DNA from: Termitomyces sp. T153
Taxonomy: Eukaryota; Basidiomycota; Agaricomycetes; Agaricales; Lyophyllaceae
DNA length: 64,000 nt
NCBI GenBank assembly: GCA_018296165.2
Contig: JACKQL020000014.1
Location: 1,054,001 to 1,118,000 of the forward strand
Direction: 5' to 3'
Position 1 is the stretch's first letter; each line of letters begins with the position of its first letter. Shown here in pieces: positions 36,351 to 48,552 of this stretch. Under the pieces are notes generated by a model that saw only the letters and a program-made list of their open reading frames with translations, searched no databases and was not told the origin of the DNA. Made by a program: the position numbers and the translations under genes.

Positions 36351-36959
36351 TTTGAGAGGTGGACTGGGATGCATTTAAGGAGGAACTAGAAAGGAGACTG
36401 AAAGGCATACTCAAAATGAGGATTGGGTCAAAGGAGGTGATGGAAAGGAGGCTAGACAGAATTATGAATGCATTGACAGAAATGGTGGAGGTGAGGGTGG
36501 CAAGGAGGAGGGAGATGCCATACATGAAGAGGTGATGGAGCAAGGACTTGTTGAGGTTGTGGGCAAAGGTGTGGGCACTGGACAGAGAGTTGGGGAGGAG
36601 GATGGTGGATGTCAACTACCTAGTGCACAAGGTGTTCAGATGGGCCAGGAACAATTATGAGCAGGTGATTAAGGATGAAAAGTGATGGCACTGGGAGGAG
36701 TGGCTGGAGAACATGGACACAAAGTTGGTGTGGGATGCAAAAAACTTTGTAACTGCCTCCTTATTGGATCGGGAGAGTATGAGAATACCAGCACTCAGCA
36801 AGACCATGAGAGGAAGGATCAGAGAGGTGGAGGGGAATAGTGACAAGGTAAGGCTATTTCACAATGCTTTTTTCTACAGCAAGCCCAAGGGCAGTGGCAT
36901 TCCAGTTGGCCACCAATACCTGGAGCCCACATTTGAATGGATGCCCATGACTAACAAGT

Positions 36960-38285
36960 AGATCTACATGGCAGTAGCAAAGCTGAAGTCTCACAAGGCA
37001 CCATGGCTCAGTAGCATACCAAACATGGTGATCATGAAAACTAGGTATACACTTGTATCTTACCTAGGGCTAGTCTTTAGAGCCATGTTCACACTGGGCA
37101 TATACTATGAGAGGTGGAAGACCTTCAAGACAGTTGTGTTGAGGAAACCAGAGAAAGACAACTACAGCAATCTGAACTCATACTGCCTAATTGCACTTCT
37201 TAACACAATCACCAAGGTGCTTTCCTCATGTGTCAAGACAAAGCTGACATACTTGGCAGAAAAGCACAACATCTTGCCAAAGAACCAGTTTGGAGGATGG
37301 CCAGGCCAGTCAACAATGGATTCCTTATACAAGCTCACTACTTTTGTCAAAGATGCATAGTGGAGGAACAAGGAGGTGGTGGCACTGTTCTTAAATATCA
37401 AGGAGGCCTTCTACAACATGGTCCTGGAGATCCTGGCACATGACATGAGGAACAGAGGGGTGCCAAATGAGGTGGTACAATAGTTTGAAGCCAAGCTAGA
37501 TGGCAGGTGTACAGTCATTGCTTTTGATGATTATACATCAGCAACCATACCAGTTAAGAGTGGCCTCAACCAAGGTTGCAACACATTGGGCATTTGCTAT
37601 AACTTCTACAATGCTGCTTAGATTGAGGGAGCAGATGAGAAGGTGGGATAACTGGTGACTTCATTTGCAAATGATGCAGTGGTGGTGGTGGAGGGAAGGG
37701 ATATGGAGGAGGTGGCTTGGAGGGTCAAAGACATGATGGAAAGGGGGAATGGAGCAGGGCAATGGGTGGAAACTCACCAGTTGTTGTACAAGATGAAGAA
37801 GTTTGTTGGAGTAGGCTTTTCAAGGAGGAAGGAGAAAGGCAGATGAGCAAGAAGGAAGGCAGAACCTGTGTGCAGGCCAAACATGGATGTGGCTGGCACT
37901 AGCATCAAGGTCAAATCAGTGCACAAGTTCCTAGGGGTGCTGATAGACCAAAAGCTTTGCTTCCAGGAGCACATGGCCCTTGTGCAGGAGAGGGGGACAG
38001 TGGTGGTGATGAGGACCAAGAGGCTTGTGAAAGTAAACAGAGGAATGAGAGGCACATTTGCAAGATGGATATATGATGCAGTAGTGGTGCTGACTATGCT
38101 GTACATGGCCAACATCTGGTGCACTCCCAACATTGAGGTGAATGGGAGGGTAGTAAGGGGATTGAGGGAGTTCAAAGCAAAATTGAGGAGGGTGCAGAGG
38201 ATGGGGGTGCTTCAGACACTGGGAGCACTGAGGACAACACCAATAGACATGCTTGATGTGCATGCTGGTTTCCTGCCCTAGACAG
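36960..38285 (+). pseudogene. LINE reverse transcriptase domain, broken
   Basis: Reads MAVAKLKSHKAPW, FKTVVLRKPEKDNYSNLNSY, GWPGQSTMDSLYKL, LFLNIKEAFYNM, SGLNQGCNTLGICYNFYN and SFANDAVVVVEG. These are the RT blocks in order. The two catalytic acid sites read as LNIKEAF and FAND, where D is expected, consistent with G-to-A changes. TAG codons occur at 36959, 37358 and 37482. Confidence 0.85.
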
Positions 38286-38299
38286 GTCAGAATACAAGG

Positions 38300-39188
38300 G
38301 AAAGATAAGTGTGGCAGCAGTGTTGTACAGGGGGTCAAGAGGCCCAAGGTCACAAGAAAGTGTCTGGGAACAGAAGAGGAGCACATGGTATTCAAAAGAG
38401 AATGTGTGGGGCAGGTCTTGGGCATGGAGTTGCTGAGGAGGGAGTTGAAGGGGTGGAGAGTGGTGAGGACAATGACAATGGAGATAGACAACCAGGTGGG
38501 GATGAAGGCAATACAGGAACCAGGGCCAAGGTTAGGACAATACCTCATTGACAGCATAATAGATAGCATCCACAGAATTAGGAAAACCAGAATGGGTGCA
38601 AACATAGGGATATACTGGATGCGAGGACACCAAGGCATTCCAAGCAACAAGCAAGCCAACAAGAAGGCCAAGAGAGTAGCTGAAGGCAACAAAACTGGCA
38701 CACAGAGCATATTCATTCTGCAAAAATCACTTTTGAAGTCCAGATTAGCAATCATAATGAGACACAAGAAAGCCTGGAGTGAGGCAGCACAGCAACATAT
38801 AACAGAATTGCCAAGATTTGCCAAGGCCAAGGCTATAAACTCAGACATGCTAAATGCCTCAAGGATCATTGCCATGCTAGCCCAATTGCCATGCAAGCAG
38901 GCCTCCCTGCTAGTTCAATTGCACACTGAACACTGCCTGCTGAAGCTCTACCTGGATTGAATCCAGGAAGTCAAGGCATCCACATGCTTGGCCTATTGCA
39001 ACACCCCAGAGACAGTCATTCACTACCTGCTGGAATGCAGGGCATACAATGAGCACAGAGCTGCCTTGCACAGAGTTGTCCACCCAGGACTGAGGGCTTT
39101 CAGCATCCTGCTTAGCAACTCAAACACAATTGAGGCTCTGTTCACTTATGTTCATGTGACAGGACAGTTTGAACTTGGACAACTGTGA
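38300..39188 (+). pseudogene. LINE RNase H domain and C-terminal zinc knuckle
   Basis: MEIDNQVGMKAIQEPGPRLGQYL and IYWMRGHQGIPSNKQANKKAK match the ribonuclease H core (DNQ, W-x-PGHxGI, N/D-x-AN/D). CLAYCNTPETVIHYLLECRAY is the terminal CxxC...H...C motif of this LINE class. It ends at FELGQL. Confidence 0.8.
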
Positions 39189-39700
39189 GAACCAGCATCT
39201 TTATTTGATTTAATTCAAATATTATTGCATATGCTATCAAAATACCATTGCACATAAATCCATGATACTCTTTACATGGTTTGTACAAAACTACTCAAAA
39301 AAAATTTCTAATCTAATTAAATTGTTCCTATCATTTTCTCAAATTCTTTAAGTTCAAGATATTGTTTCTTCCACCCAGTGTTAGTCACCACCTAAATGTG
39401 ACAAAGAATGTGAATCTCTGGAATACTCCTAAAAAAAATATAACAGAATAGAGTTTTTAATGAGACTCTATCTTGTATCTTATCACAATATTTATTCCTT
39501 GTGCTGAGATTAGGTAATTAACTTTCTTTTTGTATTCACTCTATGTACTAGAATCCACTATTGGTCTGGCTTATGTTGAGTGACTCTAAGCTATGTGTAA
39601 AATACATTACATTGTTTAAACCTTCCAAATTGAACAATTGAAACTGCTTTTTCTATCTTCAGCACTATACTAAAGTTTGACCCAGAACTTCTCACCATCC
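39189..39700. other. AT-rich stretch after the LINE
   Basis: AT-rich, CpG-poor sequence with no coding signal. It may be the LINE 3' untranslated region or the leader of the next element. Confidence 0.4.
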
Positions 39701-39749
39701 AGTTCTTCAGTCTTTGACCCCCACTTCCTGGCAGCACTCAGCCAATTAC

Positions 39750-40272
39750 AGCAGTATGAGTGATCAGATTCAAACCCCTGCCCAAGACAACCATGTTATT
39801 GTGGCAAATACTAATTCCTTGAACCTAGCTACATTGGACAATGCAGCCACATCATCAGCTGCTAAGGACTCTGTGCCTCAGCCACCAAAGGGACCACCAG
39901 TCACTCCAGCGATTGAGTGAGGAGTGAATATGCCAGGAAATAATGGAACTGCAATGTGGATGAGTGGAGCATTTGTAAACTGCAACTGCAACAAGTGCTA
40001 ATTCATCACCACTGATAATCCAGCACCAAGGGTTGGATGACAACTGTGAGAACCAGCACTGTGGAACATAGGCACTGATGTGTGTATATGGTCTAATGAC
40101 TCTTGGACTATTAATCAGTGACCTCAGCCTTTTTATGGCAACATACTCCAAGTATTGTTTGGGAATATTCCTCAGGGAACACCCTGGGGCTTGAATAGTG
40201 GATTGAGCCAAGCCTTGACTTGGGTACCAGAAGTATCAAATCAGAGAAATCCAGTGCAGTCAATGCCAATGG
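39750..40272 (+). pseudogene. Element A, left part (gag-like N-terminus)
   Basis: A start at about 39755 gives MSDQIQTPAQDNHVIVANTN and a proline-rich part up to PAIE, then TGA and continued sense (GVNMPGNNGTAMWMSG). It ends at the AATGG target site of Copia B and resumes at 57479. No domain is recognised; placement as retroelement gag is inferred from composition and context. Confidence 0.4.
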
Positions 40273-40605
40273 TGTTAGAAACTGAACCTAGATAATACAG
40301 ACACTGTTAGTGTCAATCCTTAGTCTGTAGTAAAAATGACTCCTATTGTACCTAGATAATACAGACACCATTAGTGTCAATCTAGTATACATGTAAGTAT
40401 AGAGTTTGACTATCTGGTTTAAGCATTACTCATCCTCAGTCTGTAGTAGAAACGACTGAGGGTGTTTGACTATGTACATGTAGTATATATATTAGTTCTT
40501 GTCCATTGTTCAGGGGGGTGGCTACAATGACAAAGAGTGTGTGATATGTGTGATAGTGCAATGAGTGTGGCATGCTTATAGTGCTTTATTTGCCAGATTG
40601 CAACA
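40273..40605 (-). repeat. Copia B 3' LTR (left)
   Basis: TGTTAGAAAC...CAACA, 333 bp. By hand alignment it differs from the right LTR at 18 positions, all transitions. Five of these are adjacent-base TG-versus-CA pairs. Confidence 0.93.
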
Positions 40606-40639
40606 CTCCTCCTCACTGTAAGCAATGCTCCTCCTTGCA

Positions 40640-40923
40640 TGGAATTCCATCTATTGTAGTCCCATTATGCTCCAAAGGCACATGAAATGGGGGGTCAGCA
40701 AGGCTTTAGTGAAGACATCAGCAACATTATCCTTTGTATTGACATATTGGAGGGTCATCTCCTTTGTTGCCACCTGTTCACATAGGAAATGATATTTTAT
40801 ATTGATGTGCTTCACCTCTGAGTGTAGGAGGGGGTCTTCTGAGAGGTTGATCACCAAATTGTTATCACATAGGATGATTGTTGCCTTCTTCACAGTATGC
40901 CCCAGTGCTTCCATTACGATATA
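40640..40923 (-). pseudogene. Copia B RNase H, C-terminal part
   Basis: The minus-strand frame VMEALGHTVKKATIILCDNN, HINIKYHFLCEQV and TKDNVADVFTKAL is the classical copia RNase H end. It continues the frame that stops at 49695 on the other side of element C (EAAQEDIWL). It lies next to the purine tract and 3' LTR. Confidence 0.88.
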
Positions 40924-42088
40924 TGTCATGACCTGCTCCCTGGATCCCTGACCCCATTTCCAGCCTGCTCACTTCATCAGAGCTCCCCCCACAATGCCCC
41001 CTCAATCCCCCAACCATTGTACACCTTCTGTGCCTACTCCAGGCAACTCTGCCACTTCTCTGGCAAACCCAAACAGCCCCCCTGGCCAACTCCAACATCT
41101 TCTCTGCAGCTGCCAATGCTTTTCCTGGATCTCCTGAACTTCTGGAACCATCCCCTGACATTCCTAACTCCATCATACATCACCAGCCCATCAATCTGGT
41201 TCCCCTGACCCACTCCAGAGTATCATGACTACCTTGGGATGGCCTGTGTCCCCAACTGATCTCATCAAGATATCAATGCAGCCTGCCCTCTGATCACAAC
41301 TGACACTTGTTGACTCTACCAAGCCCTGCCAAGCCCCACCGCCACCTCTGCTGTCCTCCGGAGCACTCCAGTAGCCAGTATATAACTCATAGAGTAGCTC
41401 TCATACTCTAGTCTTGATATTACCTATGGCTTAACATTACCTATGGTCTGATTGTTTCTGTCTCGTGTTTTGTGTTCCATATTATGTTTCCTTTACTCTC
41501 AGTCTCCCAGTCTTGTCTTGTCCCTATTTTGTTATTGTTCTTGTTATCATTTTGTATCTCTGCCTGAATTTATTTTGTTCTTGTCTCAATCTCACCTCAA
41601 CTCTGCCTCATTCCATTCAGCTCCATCTCATCTTGTTTGATCTGTTTCCTTCATCATGCTCAAGTCCTTTTCAACCCTTAATGCTTTTACAAACTCTGCA
41701 CTTATGATTATGAACCCCAAACATTCTTTAAACCAACCCTGGACCTCACTACTTGTTTGGCCCTGAACTCCATCAACTTCTGTTGATCCCCCATCAAGCT
41801 CCAGCTCTGCTCCCATCACTTGCATAGCCTCCACTTCCTCTGCACTTGCAATACTCACTTATGGACTTGTACCTGACACTCTGCCAAGCTTGTCCCCTTT
41901 CCCACAACTTGTCCCACACTCATCTGGACCACCCCAGACTTGCTCAGATCACTTCCCATCACTTATCCTTGCAAGTCCCCTGCATTTAGAACTTCTCCAA
42001 GTGCCCAGTTATCAGTGCAGAGAATCATGTCTGCCTAGTAAGGACTTGCCCAGTGCAGCTGAGCCCCCATGGTCAGTGGAACCTGACA
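40924..42088 (+). repeat. Element C 5' LTR
   Basis: It begins TGTCATGACCTGCTCCCTGG and ends GGAACCTGACA. An internal TATA (AGTATATAAC near 41380) precedes a T-rich region. The partner LTR has TGTCACAACCT at the start, so the ancestor was probably TGTCACGACCT. Confidence 0.88.
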
Positions 42089-42984
42089 TAATATCAAGAC
42101 TCTCCCTTACCCCATTTGTGATGTCTGCAATTAACTCCACACACACTCTGTTGGAACTCTCAATGTCTATGGCTGGCCCTTGCCTTGAACCCCCCATGAT
42201 TTGTTTAATCTTGCTCCATTTGCCAAAGCACATTAAATGGCAGACCTGACACCAAATGTCCCCTCCACTCTGGTCACACCCATACAATGGCTCTCTCCAT
42301 GAACACCCCCTCAGCTCAAACCCAACCCTGCACCACTCTCACCCACACCTCCTATGCTTTCCTCACCTTCTCTGCCAGCTCTGCCCCCTACTAATGGTTG
42401 ACTACAACATTTCCAAATCAGTATCCACCCACCCCAGCAATAACCCCATCTATTGCTCAATGACTCCTCTGGCGCTTCATCCACACCATTCTCCAACACA
42501 ATAACAACCTCCACCAAAGAAAATCACTCACTGCATAGAAAGCAAATTGCCATCCTGCCAAAACAGCAACAAGATCTCTGAGAATGCACTCCCCTAAACC
42601 CTGCCTTGGGACCCACTGGCCCTACCCCACAGCTCCATTCAAATCCACCAGTCACCAGTAAATGGCCCAACAAACCTCCAACGGTGCCTCCTCATTTACA
42701 ATGAAGAAACAAAGCCCCACCACTTTGCTAGTAGATCATCTGACTCCCATGCCTCACCCACACCCAACTCCAAGAAGGTCAACCCTCCAAAGCTAGCTCC
42801 GCCATCATTGGAATCAAGCCCAAACCAGCAGTCCCATCTCCACCCAACAATAACTCAAGATTCCAAGATAGGTGCTATGCCCTAGACACAGAAGCCCACT
42901 ACTGGAATCAGTTAGAATCCTTTGGCCAACCTACTCATCATCTCCACCCAACATGTGATGGGACCCCAACACCTCTGACCCAAC

Positions 42985-43960
42985 CCCAGCAAAAGAACCC
43001 CCAGCACAGAAGTCACCCCACCAGAACAAGCCCTAGAAAAAAGAGAATTCTACATGAAGTAATTCCCTGGAGTGCTCTGAACTCACTGACATGTTCTCTT
43101 AAGGAAGGAATATGCACATCCACCTCACCTCCTTGAAATGCACCCCGAAGATGCTCCAACAACATTTGAAGTCAATATGGAGAATCATGGCACCCCAACT
43201 CACAATGCTAGCCAACTCCAGACTTCTCTACCACTACTTCAACACCCCCTCCCACTCGATCCAGAGCCTCTGACACTGGAACGCTTGATGCCATCCTTAT
43301 CTGCCCACCACTGCTGATGAAACCTCTGCCCTCTCACCACCAGACTATGCCACCTCCAGCAAAAGAACCCCCCCCAGCACAGAAGTCACTCTGCCAGAAC
43401 AAACTATAGGAAAAGAAAACTCCACATGAAGTAGTTCCCCAGAGTACTTTGAATTTGCTGACATGTTCTTCCAAGGAAGAAAGAAGCCCCACCATCACCT
43501 TTGAGACTGCACTATGGACCCCACACCTGACTGTTTTGAGCACAAAAAGCCCCAACAATAAAGAGAATATGCCCAGATGCCCCTTGAGGGGCCTCCCCTG
43601 CCAAACAATTCAGAAATCCTGATGATCCTGCTCAAGGTCCAGGATGCCTTGACCCACCACTCTAGGCTACTCCAGACCCCTCCACACCACTCCAGACCCT
43701 GGTAACACAGCTCCAGAGCCCCCATCTCAACCCTGATATCCTTGGAGGGAATCCCCAACAACGACTCATTGGCAATGTCCCTATAGCATGCACTCCACAG
43801 GGTCTGACCCTTAACTATCAACTCTGAACCACTCTGCCCTTGTACAAGAAAATATCCCTCAAACAAGAGCCACACTGCCAGAGCACCCAGAGACAAACTC
43901 TATATAAAGTAGTCTCTCTGGAGTATTCTAAGTTTGCTGATACATCCCCCAAGGAGCAAG
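42985..43960. repeat. Diverged internal repeats of element C
   Basis: Three copies of a roughly 120-bp block lie at about 42985-43110, 43357-43482 and 43850-43960. Shared words include CACAGAAGTCAC, ATGAAGTA(A/G)TTCCC and GCTGACATGTTC. Spacing is 370-490 bp. The block gives no protein family signal. Confidence 0.7.
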
Positions 43961-46900
43961 TAGCACTCTGCTTCAAATCGACATCAAGGAGATGCCACTG
44001 CCTCCCCACCACCAACAAACCAACATTGAAGAAAATGCTGCCCCCACCCACAACAAATCAACATTCAAGGGAATGCTGCCCCCACTCATGACGGGCAAGG
44101 ATGTCACATGCCTGACCTCTGCCCCTGGGAACTACCACCCCTCTCCCATCCTCCTCAACCTCAATCACTCAGTGAAACAGTAAACTCTGGACACCCAATA
44201 TAGTTTTCCCTAAGGCACCATGCAGCCCAACCCCACCCTCTGAAGGTCAACCCTGAGCAATGGTGTTACATGCCTTGACCCTGTCCTGGAGTCACAGCCC
44301 TACTGTTGCCCTATTCTACTCCTTCAACAAAATTGATTTCCCACCAAAAGAATTCCAGACTTGCAAAGCAGTTTCTCCCAAGTTTGTCAATATCCTGAGC
44401 AACCAAACCACATCTGCCAGAGATCAACCAGATGCCAAGAATGACAAGTGACTCCTCTAACTCTGCCCCAACAATCAGGGGACCAGTGATACCCTTCAAA
44501 GAAGCAGTACCCTTCTCCTCTGATCAGAAATCTTATTGATTGCCCCGCAGTGCTAGGACCTACCTCTGCTCTATTCATAAGGACCTTCAAACCACTCTAG
44601 AGCATGAATTGCCCTACCCCACCATAACCCTCTGGAAGTCTCTGGTGATGCTCCTGTAGAACCAACTCCTCCCACCACTCTCCAGCATCTGTGGATGACC
44701 ACTTGCCAACATGAAATAAGTGACCTCAAATACCTGGGCAATGGCCAGACCCACCCAAGCTCTTGGAGAACTGCTAGAACCCACCCAGCTGGTCCAAGCA
44801 TGACTCCAGGGAACACAGTTACTTATTTCAACAACTTTGCCACTCAGTGGTAATTTCCGTTAAACATCTGCATGTTGCACTGATTTGAATAAAGAGGAAA
44901 ACTCCACTCTGAAACTCCCTCTTTGACCCGCATCATCTCTGACACAACTCCACCAACAAATCCAAGAGAGCTCCACCAGTGAGCCAACACTCCACTGACC
45001 CCACACCATCTCTGCTGCTAGCTCCACTCTGGGAAGGGACAAAAGCCACTACTTGAAACCCCAAACTCTGAAAACCACTGCATGAAACCTTGAACTCACC
45101 CCCAAACCAACCCCAGCCCAGCCCACCAAACCTAAGAGAGCTCCACTAGCAAAGTCAACACTCCACCAACCCTCACGCTGCCTCCACTTGCTGACTATGC
45201 CCTGGGAAGGGACAAAAACTCACCAACTCTCACTGCCTCCATTTTACTGGCCCCGCGCAACCCTGCCAATAAGCCAACAACCCCTAGACCCCAAATACAA
45301 TCCTCAACACAACTCTGCTAATAAGTGGTCAACCCCTGGATCCTCAATATAATCCTCAGCACAACTCCGCCAATGAACTAGCAATCCTTAGACTCCCAAT
45401 ACAACCTCCAATCCACACACTACTACCTGCCCTGACCCTCAGCAACTCACAGAATGACAACTCTGAACTCCTCTCTTGCCTGAAGCACCTCTGCCAGAAC
45501 AAGCCACTCACCAACCAAACCCTGTGCTGCCTCCACAAAAAAGAAGCATCCACCAATACAACTCCAGCAGCACCTCAAGCTCTGGAAAATGCCAGAAATA
45601 TATAAGACTCCTCCACCTATCTCTGGACTTACCTTTGCCCAGGAATGAAGAGGAATGTCATGTAGATGGCCTAGAACCTACAAACCCCAACCCTGGACCA
45701 GAAGAAACTCATTGAGACTGGTCACCTCAAACCCTGCCCCTTCACCAATGGCACTCCAGAGCACAGCAAAATCCTGAACCAAGTATGCCTCCAACAAAAC
45801 ACAATACTCTGGAGCTTGACAAACCCCTACCCATGCACAACCCCACCAAAATATGAGCCTCCAGACACCACCAACCAAGGGATTGCAACCCACACTCTAA
45901 GGGAGTACCTCCACCTCTATGCTGATCCAACCCACAGCATAGCTGGTGTGTAAAACAGCTCCCCACCAGTTTACTATAAGGACTACTCCACTCTGGAACC
46001 CCACTGCTATGCTGCCAAGGGCTCCCACCTCTGTCTAGCCCCACCACCAAGAACAAACTTTACTCCACCACTCTCATCCTCATCAAAAAGGACCTCTGCC
46101 ACCTCCACTAGCCACATCGGCACAAGGTCAAACTACCAGAAGATCTCTGCCCCCTCCACCAGCCATGTTGACAGAAAAAACCTAAAGCCACCACCAAGCA
46201 TACTCCCAAGATTTGGAGGTCCACCCCCTTCAAGCCAGCACAATGCTCAACTCTGCCATGGGCCTGAGAACAACCCCTACACTTTGATCCAAAATTCTGA
46301 GGAGCAAGCCCAAACAATGCCGCCCATTGATGCTCCAAGACATGCCAGAGCTCTGCAGGAAGACCTTCAACACCCTCACCAAATCTTGGGACCCTCTCCT
46401 ACAATGCTCTGCCAAGCCCCAACAACCCCAGGACTAGCCAACACAGATGGCACTAGTAGGCTTAAATCCCGCCTCTGGATTTACCAGAGATTCAACTCCC
46501 ACCAGTACCCCTGTGTGTTTTCACTTATTTCACTCCTCACACAAACTCAAGTCTCATTATGTATGCCAGGAGCACTGACTAAGCACTGTATTCAACATGA
46601 ATATACTACAGAAAAGGAGAGACAGTGCATGACAGAACTCAAGATAATAAGAGAGTGGGGCTTGACCACCCCCTCACCCCCTCCTCCCCTCCAGAGCTCC
46701 TCTCCTCCCTCCTTCCCTGATCCCCAAATCCACCTTCATCTGTGCTTGGACTACTGCCAGGACCTCTGCAAGCTCTGGCAATGCCTTCTCCACATCCGCT
46801 GCCACTTCCTACCATGACTTCAGGGCCACCATGTTTTGCCGCCGATGCCCCACCAACAACCTCTCTATCCTTACCACTCCCTGCTCCAACTCTGGAGGTC

Positions 46901-48539
46901 AGTCTATGGACATCTGCACCAGCCCATCCTGGATTGATGCAAATGTGGCAGAAGCCCTGTCCAAAAGGACTCAGTGCTCCTGCACCCAACCTGCCCCAAA
47001 ACTTGTTAGCAAGGATTGTAAAATGATGAGGATACTTATGCAGAATGCCCACTCACCCTGGGCCTGCCTTGCTGACCAGCCACTCCTCCTTCTACCTTAC
47101 AGCCTCCACCTCCATCCATAGCATGCCTCCTTCTGACAATACCCACTGCCCCTCTGCCTCCCTTGCAGATCATGTTTCTAACTGAGACAGGTGCTCCTGC
47201 AGACCCTGCACTTCCAGTGACCTTGCTATGGCAGTCTGTACTGCTGTGTCATAATCCCACTGTGCCACATCCCTCTTCCTCTGCACCATGTCACAATCCT
47301 CTCCTACCTTGTAGAGTTCACTCTCTCATGCCAACAATGTCATTAACAGAGCTTCCACTTGCTGACAAAGGAAGACCTTGGTAATCAAGAGTGTGGGTTC
47401 TGAGGAGCTTGATGGCCACTCCAATAGCATGCCTGAGTGGGAGGAGTAGATATGAGGCCCCGGGGGACCCACCATCACTGCCTGACTCTGTGGCCTCTTG
47501 CTGGGCCCCACCTCTAGTAGTGGGGAGGCTCTCTGCTTCTTTTTGTCCCCTGTCATTAGTGCCCCCTCTCTCCTTCTACCCCACAGGGGTCTCACCTTCT
47601 CTGCTGGCTATCCTGTGCTCCCCCCTCCCTCCAGACCTGATCCCTGCCCTGATGTCCTCACCTTCTGCACCTCACCTGGCTGACCCTGCACCCACCCCTC
47701 CTCCCACCCTTGCTCCACAGCAATACAGGCTGCCTGCCAGTCCAGCAAGATTGAGCACTTCTTGTGCCTTGCACAGCATGGAAGGCAGACTGATGTATCA
47801 TGACAAGAGCTCATGGAGGGCTCATCAAACTCACAAAGTTCACCCCGCTAAGCACAGAGGGTACACTGGAACAGCTAGTCAGCAAACACACAGGAAAAGA
47901 CCCAGAAAACTTACTGGGGCCTTGTTTTGACACCACTCTAATGTTGGGAGACCCCACATCCACCCCAAAGCCCTCATAAATACCTCTGCCATCACCTCTG
48001 CCTGTGGGACTCTTTGCGACTCTGGAACCTCCTCAACATTCCCTGCTGCCAAACTCAGTCTCGTGGGATGGGCTTGACTAATCTGCCCCAAGCCCCTCTC
48101 ACTAGTGGAGCTGCTAGATGAACCCACCACTGCTATGGACAATTCTGCCATACTTTCAGCCTCTTTAGGAAAGCAGGGGTGAGGGACTCATGACTATGGT
48201 ATATGGCGCTGATCTGATGCTGATGCTCAGATTCTTCCTGCTTGCTGTCATACTCCATCAGCTTGCCCACGCAATCATTGTCAGAGGATAGAGGGGCAGA
48301 GGAGCCAGACAAATAAGCTGAAGAAGACATGATGAAAAAATTTTTTAGAGCCTTGAAGTATATCTAAACCTTTTAATTGATTGGAAAGAACCTCCTGATG
48401 AATGGCGGCCACACTTTGACTTTGTCTCCCATGCTGCTGCCACTGCTTGCTGTGGAGTTTGATCAATATTGCTTGGCTTTGACTCCCACGCTCCTGTCAA
48501 TCCCTGACCTGAGCCCCACGTCTTGAGGGTTTCAATGCT

Positions 48540-48552
48540 AAAGGGGAGGTGA
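48540..48552 (+). promoter_or_regulatory. Polypurine tract of element C
   Basis: AAAGGGGAGGTGA immediately precedes the 3' LTR, the expected place for priming of plus-strand DNA. Confidence 0.7.

Larger units (their letters stand above)
33660..39188 (+). mobile_element. LINE-type non-LTR retrotransposon with RNase H, decayed
   Basis: The order on the plus strand is ORF1, then CCHC knuckles, endonuclease, reverse transcriptase, RNase H and a C-terminal zinc knuckle. This is the layout of RNase-H-bearing fungal LINEs such as Tad-like elements. Many TAG/TGA/TAA codons interrupt it. The 5' border is not defined; the coding end is the stop after FELGQL (39188). Confidence 0.8.
42089..48552 (+). 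other. Element C interior, no supported gene
   Basis: No gag, protease, RT, integrase or RNase H motif could be found on either strand. Short open frames (for example 46284-46817 plus, 43495-43896 minus) have repeat-like composition. A tract at 48370-48500 (LIDWKEPPDEWRPHFDF) faintly recalls the end of chromovirus polyproteins. Internal repeats are listed separately. Confidence 0.55.

Noticed and set aside
37931..38896. A 321-residue minus-strand open frame
   Set aside because: It is antisense to the LINE RT and RNase H. The plus strand has the recognisable motifs, and the open frame follows from their biased codons.
41452..41707. Small hydrophobic open frames repeated at 49082-49337
   Set aside because: They lie at the same place in both LTRs of element C, so they are LTR sequence and not genes.
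43495..46415. Many Trp/Gly-rich minus-strand frames in element C
   Set aside because: They mirror C-rich repeated plus-strand sequence; no domain or conserved motif supports translation.
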